Assembly: GCA_910575815.1 (NCBI GenBank)
Contig: CAJTFN010000015.1
Coordinates: forward strand, 1-64,000
Reading direction: 5' to 3'
Length of the DNA stretch: 64,000 nucleotides
Origin: Oscillospiraceae bacterium
Lineage (GTDB): Bacteria; Bacillota; Clostridia; Oscillospirales; Oscillospiraceae
Positions 56,045-61,197 of the stretch are shown here, one piece after another (position 1 is the stretch's first letter; every line of letters starts with the position of its first letter). A program made the position numbers and the translations under genes. Below the pieces are notes generated by a model. The model was not told where the DNA came from and did no database searches. It saw only the letters and a program-made list of their open reading frames with translations.

Positions 56045-56794
56045 TATTGTGACCCTCCTTTTCCCCACAATCTATACGTCTGAACCAATCAATCACAACC
56101 CGGTCCGACCATGGCGGCAGGTAGTAAATCGGGGTGTACCAGATTTGCTGGTCCTCCTGTTCGATAGGACGCAGGAGACTCAGACCAATAAGAGGGCTCG
56201 ATAGTGTATTTCCGACTATCACATATCCACCGCAGCCCAGCAGGCTCAGCTGAACAAAACACATTCCGGCGACAGTCCAGCTAATATCCTGACCAACAAA
56301 GAGAACCTGCCTCTGAAAATCTATCCCTCTTTGGATACACTCATTCGCAAACGCAATCAGCGTAGCCCCCGCACCGCAGACTGGGTCATGCACGGATGCC
56401 CAGCCGCGTTTCTGGATGCATTCTTCGACGTCATCGATGGTTAAGGAACTCATCATCTGGCATACCGCGTACGGCGTAAATGTCTCTCCCCGTGAATGGT
56501 TCGATAGCTTGAGCTCCATGTACAGATTTCCCAGGAAATCCTGGGCAGGATTTCGCTCCAAAGCTTCCATGGTCAAATCAAACATATGCCCAAAGCATTC
56601 CCACTCATCGTCATGGTAAAAGCCCGTTATGTGCGTTGGAAGCGGCTCATTCTTCAGGTGTTTGTTGATATCCAGGGTACGCTGAGAAATGGTGATGAAG
56701 TCCTCCCATGCTATTCTGCGGTCTCGCCTGTTTGTGAGACACTCAAAGTTCCTGCAAAATTCCTTCTGTAAATGCATGATATTTTTGGACATAG
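55977..56794 (-). CDS. N6-adenine methylase-like protein lacking NPPY, 272 aa
   Basis: ATG 56794 after GAAGGAGG. RGETFTPYAVCQMMSSL and VHDPVCGAGATLIAFANEC (motif I, SAM site) are as in HsdM-type N6_Mtase proteins, and VLFVGQDISWTVAGMCFV follows. At motif IV, where NPPY/F is expected, I find VGNTLSSPL; no NPP(Y/F) occurs. Short for the family. Probably a SAM-binding but non-methylating or partner-dependent form. Confidence 0.7.
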
Positions 56795-56871
56795 GCACCT
56801 CCTTCGCGAAACATCATACAGACAGGAGAACTGGATTTCAAAAGATGTTCCTTTTTGATTTCACAAAAAAA

Positions 56872-56900
56872 GCAGCCGCCCGATATGGACGGCTGCTTTT
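56872..56900 (-). terminator. terminator of 56900-58096
   Basis: AAAGCAGCCGTCC/GGGCGGCTGCTTTTTTT on the minus strand. Confidence 0.85.
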
Positions 56901-58096
56901 CACAGCTCTGGCAAATGAACCTGGAGAGGCCGGCCAGCCCGTTTGAAAAGAATGGGCAGAGGCGGCACAGCCTCTTTTGGGAGGGCCAGGGATGAGTACG
57001 TGGCAAGAAGAAGTGCGGTTAGGTTCTGATGGGGGAGTTGGGAGAGACCTTCTTTCAAAACGGAATACAAAAACGCGTCAGAAATGTCATAATATCCAGA
57101 TAAATCTCCATCGGCAAAACTAATTTTGTATAAGACATATGGCCGGTTTTTGTACTGTGTATCCATCAGGAGGAGACTCCGAATTTCCCCGGTTGGGTCA
57201 TCAAACCGAATACACACACCCTCCTCTGGCAAGGGGCGTCTATTGGATGCCAATTGCCTTTGCGCACCCTCCAGGTCGAACAGACTGTATGTCAGGTTGG
57301 TGAGCGGGGCATAGCGAGAATCATATGTTTTAGTGGGGGCGATGCTCTGTGTGCGCTCGTTGATAAAGGGGAGGAGGGCGGCGGCCATGTTGCAGTGTCC
57401 CCTCTGGGTCTGCTCCAGTCTGGCGAAATCCTGTGGGGACTTGATGGAAATTCCGTATTTGGCATATAGAAGCTGGGGATTCTCCCAATCTTCATCCAAA
57501 CATACATCCTCGCCATCAGACGAGAGTTTCCGCCGCATCAAAATGGTTGGTACGTCTGAAAATGGGTAAGGGCAGGGACCAGCCAGTGGTTCCCCTTTGA
57601 CACTCACCCCTTGGATGTAGGTATCCAATGCGTCCTTATCAGGCCGCAGATACTCCATTGTCTGCAACGATAAGTCGAGATAGGCGTTGACAATATTATC
57701 TCCGGCGATTTTCCGCTTTTCCGATTGGACCCGCAGGGTTGCACCAAGGAAATCCGCAATTAGGGGGAATTTTCTCTTCCTGCGAATTTCATTGGAGAGC
57801 GCAGAATAGAAATCATGCAGGTTCGCAGCAAACTTATCCGGGTCGGTAAAGGCGAGGCCGAGTTGGGAATTATACTGCTGGGAGAACTCACTTGAGAGGG
57901 CGCCGTGGCAAAACTGGAGGATACCTATGGCCAATTCCGTGACAGAGACTCCTTCGAGTTCGTCCAGGACCATGCAGGCGGTGGAGAAGGTGCGCTCCAT
58001 GATAAGCTGCTCATTAGGCGGGGCGGCCTGAATCCTCTTGGAGTTTGCCTTATAGCGAGACATCATCTGGTCCATACTTTTTTTGAGAGTAGACAT
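56900..58096 (-). CDS. uncharacterised protein, 398 aa
   Basis: ATG 58096 after AGGAGGTCCC. MSTLKKSMDQMMSRYKANSKR... starts with a basic helix; the centre holds AFTDPDKFAANLHDFYSALSNEIRRKR, the end is beta/alpha. No signal peptide, TM or catalytic motif. Transcribed alone. Not recognised. Confidence 0.75.
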   Translation of the reverse strand: MSTLKKSMDQMMSRYKANSKRIQAAPPNEQLIMERTFSTACMVLDELEGVSVTELAIGILQFCHGALSSEFSQQYNSQLGLAFTDPDKFAANLHDFYSALSNEIRRKRKFPLIADFLGATLRVQSEKRKIAGDNIVNAYLDLSLQTMEYLRPDKDALDTYIQGVSVKGEPLAGPCPYPFSDVPTILMRRKLSSDGEDVCLDEDWENPQLLYAKYGISIKSPQDFARLEQTQRGHCNMAAALLPFINERTQSIAPTKTYDSRYAPLTNLTYSLFDLEGAQRQLASNRRPLPEEGVCIRFDDPTGEIRSLLLMDTQYKNRPYVLYKISFADGDLSGYYDISDAFLYSVLKEGLSQLPHQNLTALLLATYSSLALPKEAVPPLPILFKRAGRPLQVHLPEL

Positions 58097-58111
58097 TGGG
58101 ACCTCCTTTCC

Positions 58112-58141
58112 TGTTCGCTATTGTAGCAGGGGAGAAGGGAG
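58112..58141 (-). promoter_or_regulatory. promoter of 56900-58096
   Basis: TTGCCT-like -35 with an extended TGCTACAAT -10 near 58112-58120; differs from the common type in having TG one base from the hexamer. Confidence 0.4.
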
Positions 58142-58169
58142 GGAGGCAAAAGATGTTCCAAAAAGGATT

Positions 58170-58225
58170 GGTTTGACGAAAGGAAGGTGGCAAAAGGCGG
58201 CCGCGGGCTGCACCTGGCCCAATGC
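58170..58225 (-). repeat. bipartite repeat, copy 15 (degenerate)
   Basis: Minus-strand GCATTGGGCC and CTTTCGTCAAACC (to 58170). Confidence 0.4.
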
Positions 58226-58232
58226 AGAAAAA

Positions 58233-58254
58233 CAGGGCAGCCTAGGCTGCCCTG
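58233..58254. terminator. hairpin CAGGGCAGCCTAGGCTGCCCTG
   Basis: Perfect 11-bp dyad in the gap between 56900-58096 and the SecB-like operon. Confidence 0.5.
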
Positions 58255-58330
58255 TCGTAGGTAAAGAACCGAATATTCAATTAAACTTATATTGTATACA
58301 AGGGAAACGATTATTCGCCCGGTTTGGATA

Positions 58331-58741
58331 TCAGGAATCGCTTGCCATTTGAGTGAAATCTAAGAAGGGTATGTGAACAGTAGCGAAGGGACTGGCATCG
58401 GTTATTTGCACAACATGCGGGCGAATATAACTGAGCAGCAAAGACGGGGCGTTTTGCGATAAAAGTTTTTCTACCATGTCATCTGAGTAGTCGTTGCCCC
58501 ATTGGAAGGTTGCCTGCATGGTTATAGAGAGTCGGAAAGGGGAAGATTGTTCTTCGTCTCCCAATATGCATTCTAAGATTACATCAGACTCGTGTGCTTG
58601 CTGGTTGCTGCGGGCTACATTGAGGGCCACCGGAAAATTGAATTCGGCGAGCTCTTTTTTTACATCAAAAGATGGGTTAATATCATAGGTGAGCTTCACC
58701 AGGAATGGATTCGTAAACCTAAATCCGCTCAGTGGAACCAT
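58331..58741 (-). CDS. SecB-like chaperone, 136 aa
   Basis: FRFTNPFLVKLTYDINPSF, FRLSITMQATFQWGND and LLLSYIRPHVVQITDASPFATVHIPFLDF follow the SecB/SecB-like fold (the C-terminal P..LF.Y.R..I..LT...P...LPP..F block). Such proteins are antifolding chaperones, and SecB-like forms control toxin-antitoxin-chaperone systems. Last of a three-gene operon whose base composition is visibly richer in A+T than neighbours. Confidence 0.7.
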   Translation of the reverse strand: MVPLSGFRFTNPFLVKLTYDINPSFDVKKELAEFNFPVALNVARSNQQAHESDVILECILGDEEQSSPFRLSITMQATFQWGNDYSDDMVEKLLSQNAPSLLLSYIRPHVVQITDASPFATVHIPFLDFTQMASDS

Positions 58742-58754
58742 GCTTTACCACCTC

Positions 58755-59633
58755 TCATGCCGCCAGTAGTATCATTGTGTCGGCAGCTACAGTATTTTGT
58801 TGCGGCGCTGTCTCTTTTGTGCTTTTTAGGGTAATATTTTCTAGCTGGCAGTCTTCGCGTTCACAGACCTTATTATAGGTGGTTGAAAGTATTTCCTTGT
58901 ATTCCACCGACTGAGATACAGGCGCCGCGGCTTTTGCGATGCGTTGCATATCAAGATTAGATAATGTGTTAACAACATTTGAGATGCGCTGTACATCAAT
59001 TTTGGATACAAGGGTAAACGCCGTAATTGCTTGCGTAAGTTGGTTAGGAAGCGAAGATGACCTAACGATAGCCTGTTGCACATCTATCCTAGATGCCAGG
59101 GCCGCTGATTTCGCAATCTGCTCTGTAATTGTAGACAAGGTAGGACCGAAAGAATTCAAGACACACATACTTTTTACTACATGACGCTGTCTGCTCAATA
59201 TGTCCGTAGCAGCCACTCCAATTCGTTTTTGCAAAGCGGCTTTTTCCAGCATGACTGTCCGAAGGTGCGCTTTGTATTGCAGAGAATCTTCTTCCTCTGA
59301 CAACTCCAATAGAGCGCCCGCCATCGGGTACATGTCCTGTTCAATATCTGGGAGAATTGTAAGGTGTTTCCCATCCCATGAAAGAGGAAAGACGACATCG
59401 CTTTTTTTCTTGAACACTTCATCCAATGCGATGTTGTCCTCTATCATCAAGATAAGAGTGTCCTCTGAAACCCGTCCCACCAACCACTCTTCGCCCAATT
59501 TACAGCAAGCGCATAAATACCGGCGTTGGGTGTCGTCTGTGCATACAAACAGCGTTGGAATCTCGTATTCATAAAAAACATGTTCAATTTTCACAGAACC
59601 AATTCTGGGAATGCTTTTGAAGAACCCTCTCAC
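58755..59633 (-). CDS. uncharacterised protein (DUF6575-like?), 292 aa
   Basis: GTG 59633 in a GTGA overlap with the upstream gene. Residues 1-110 form a beta-rich domain (MRGFFKSIPRIGSVKIEHVFYEYEIPTLFVCTDD split here, QRRYLCACC, EEWLVGRVS); residues 110-250 are a helical repeat region (KIDVQRISNVVNTLS, RIDVQQAIVRSS). I associate the N-terminal part with DUF6575; low certainty. Confidence 0.65.
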   Translation of the reverse strand: MRGFFKSIPRIGSVKIEHVFYEYEIPTLFVCTDDTQRRYLCACCKLGEEWLVGRVSEDTLILMIEDNIALDEVFKKKSDVVFPLSWDGKHLTILPDIEQDMYPMAGALLELSEEEDSLQYKAHLRTVMLEKAALQKRIGVAATDILSRQRHVVKSMCVLNSFGPTLSTITEQIAKSAALASRIDVQQAIVRSSSLPNQLTQAITAFTLVSKIDVQRISNVVNTLSNLDMQRIAKAAAPVSQSVEYKEILSTTYNKVCEREDCQLENITLKSTKETAPQQNTVAADTMILLAA

Positions 59634-60079
59634 AAAACCACCTCTATTTCTTCAAAATCGCTGGAAGGGTCAACATTTTTATAGAGCCACCAGTCCACAT
59701 GCGAAGATTTGGTACCGGTACGGTACTTGGTTTCTTGAAGCGGCCCATAATCAGAAGTGGATACTCCAAACGCAACAATAGCAGGGGGATGATGGCGCCG
59801 CATAATCTTTAAGTTGTTCACGATATCGCTTTTTTTCTTATAGCAGGATGTAGAATATGTTCCTGGGTCACTTAGGCGTCTTTCCCAATCTTCGTCCTTA
59901 GGCCTTAATCCTAGGTGAACAAGCTCATAAGTGCTAAGAAATGCTTTTCGATTTAGTGTACCCTCCAGGCAAAGTCGATAAACAGGGATTTTTGCTGGAG
60001 GGAGGGCCTGTGGCAGAATATCTTCTTGAAAATTATCAGGGAAGCAATCGGGAAACTTTTTTTCAATCGTTGTCGACAT
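59630..60079 (-). CDS. uncharacterised protein, first gene of SecB-like operon, 149 aa
   Basis: MSTTIEKKFPDCFPDNFQEDIL, then VYRLCLEGTLNRKAFLSTYE, KKKSDIVNNLKIMRRHHPP. No enzyme motif recognised. Coupled to the 292-aa gene. A toxin/effector candidate of the island by position only. Confidence 0.65.
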   Translation of the reverse strand: MSTTIEKKFPDCFPDNFQEDILPQALPPAKIPVYRLCLEGTLNRKAFLSTYELVHLGLRPKDEDWERRLSDPGTYSTSCYKKKSDIVNNLKIMRRHHPPAIVAFGVSTSDYGPLQETKYRTGTKSSHVDWWLYKNVDPSSDFEEIEVVL

Positions 60080-60203
60080 TGTATCAGCCCTTTATGTGGC
60101 TTGTCACAGTTTATCAGAACAAACCTTTTCTCTGGGAAAATGATACCACGTTCACCACGATAACACAAGGGGATATATTGTTACATTTTTCTTACTTGTT
60201 TCC

Positions 60204-60232
60204 ATTATATGCACGACGAAGCGAAGTGATTC
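60204..60232 (-). promoter_or_regulatory. promoter of SecB-like operon
   Basis: GAATCA (60232-60227), 17 bp, TGCA then TATAAT (60209-60204); leader of about 125 nt. Confidence 0.6.
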
Positions 60233-60260
60233 AATGAGCCTATTATTCGCCATTCTTCCC

Positions 60261-60316
60261 ATGTCGAGCTGGGAGAAGCCCCACACCTACCAACAGCCGC
60301 CTTTTCTTGCCAAATC
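60261..60316 (+). repeat. bipartite 57-bp repeat, copy 16
   Basis: ATGTCGAGC (60261) and TTTTCTTGCCAAATC (ending 60316). Confidence 0.65.
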
Positions 60317-60370
60317 AAAGAGGGTATCCCAAAACTGGAAAAAATGAGCACTTTCTGTTTGTAAACCTCT

Positions 60371-60428
60371 GATTTAGCAACAGGAAAACGAGCCTATGTG
60401 AGATGGACGTTCTCGTAGCCCGACACAG
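60371..60428 (-). repeat. bipartite 57-bp repeat, copy 17
   Basis: Minus-strand CTGTGTCGGGC (from 60428) and TCCTGTTGCTAAATC (to 60371). Confidence 0.65.
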
Positions 60429-60432
60429 AACA

Positions 60433-60465
60433 ACAGCCCCCGCAGGAAAATTCCCGCAGGGGCTA
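60433..60465 (-). terminator. terminator of SpoVG-like gene
   Basis: AGCCCCTGCGGGA/TCCTGCGGGGGCT hairpin. Confidence 0.75.
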
Positions 60466-60473
60466 TTCTTATA

Positions 60474-61070
60474 TCACGCAGCGTCTCCACCGTCTTCCGG
60501 CATCTTGGAGTATTCCTCCATGACCTGGCTGTACAGCTTCTGGTACGCCTCGGGGGTCAGCCTGTAATAGCTTGCGTAGGCGCCGGACTGCGCGATGTCG
60601 TGATTGGGCATCGTCAGCTTCAACGCCTTGGTGTCCATATCCAGAATCACCGCGATGCGGTGGATGGCAATGTCTCCGCCCACCAGACAGGAGACGAATG
60701 CCTTCAACTGCCGGTTGTTGGGAAAACGGCGGATGCGGAGCCCGGAAAACTCAGCTTCGCCAGGCTCGATATCGAACGTGAGCTCCGCCTCATTCTTGTC
60801 ATCGTCAATGGCCTGCTGGAGGCACTTAACAACAGCCTCCGTCATGGCCTGCCGGGCCTCGGCGCTGATGGGATTGTAGATATCCCGGTACACGCCGGAT
60901 TTGGACTGCTTGGTGGGCATTTTCAGCCAGGGCGCCCCGCCTTCCTCGGAGGAACGGAGCAGCCGCATGTCGCGGAGGGTAACACTCCCATTGAGCTCCA
61001 CATTGGCAAAGGCAAGCACAGGAGAGGTTCTATCCTTGGGTCGAATGACCCGGACTTTGGTGATTGTCAT
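60474..61070 (-). CDS. tandem SpoVG-domain protein, 198 aa
   Basis: ATG 61070 after AAAGGAAG. Domain 1: MTITKVRVIRP..., LRDMRLL, WLKMPTKQSKSGVYRDIYNPIS.EARQ, the SpoVG core. Domain 2 (about 108-190): GLRIRRFPNNRQLKAFVSCL, DIAIHRIAVI, ALKLTMPNHD, YYRLTPEAYQKL, a diverged second copy. SpoVG binds DNA/RNA and controls sporulation or virulence genes in Bacillota. A fused dimer is unusual. Upstream gene is the giant surface protein. Confidence 0.8.
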   Translation of the reverse strand: MTITKVRVIRPKDRTSPVLAFANVELNGSVTLRDMRLLRSSEEGGAPWLKMPTKQSKSGVYRDIYNPISAEARQAMTEAVVKCLQQAIDDDKNEAELTFDIEPGEAEFSGLRIRRFPNNRQLKAFVSCLVGGDIAIHRIAVILDMDTKALKLTMPNHDIAQSGAYASYYRLTPEAYQKLYSQVMEEYSKMPEDGGDAA

Positions 61071-61197
61071 AGTTGAAAAACTTCCTTTCTGTTCGAATCC
61101 GGATGTACCGGTCATATTTTGTGAAGAAACCCATATCGGGAGCCGCCTGGCCCCCGGGGAGAACCCCAGGAGCCGTCACGCGGCTGTCTGGCCGGAA

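Larger units (their letters stand above)
60080..60473. other. 394-bp control region
   Basis: Contains the leftward promoter at 60204-60232, bipartite repeats 16 and 17 arranged tail-to-tail, and a terminator at 60433-60465. A 98-codon plus frame (59941-60237) overlaps the operon and is treated as a shadow. Confidence 0.6.

Noticed and set aside
56869..56930. Additional bipartite-repeat copy (ATCGGGC ... TTTGTGAAATC near 56845-56890)
   Set aside because: The two boxes are far too close and overlap a terminator.
59941..60237. 98-codon plus-strand frame next to the SecB-like operon
   Set aside because: Overlaps the first operon gene and its promoter, lacks a ribosome site, and the minus-strand gene is coupled to the next by a GTGA overlap.
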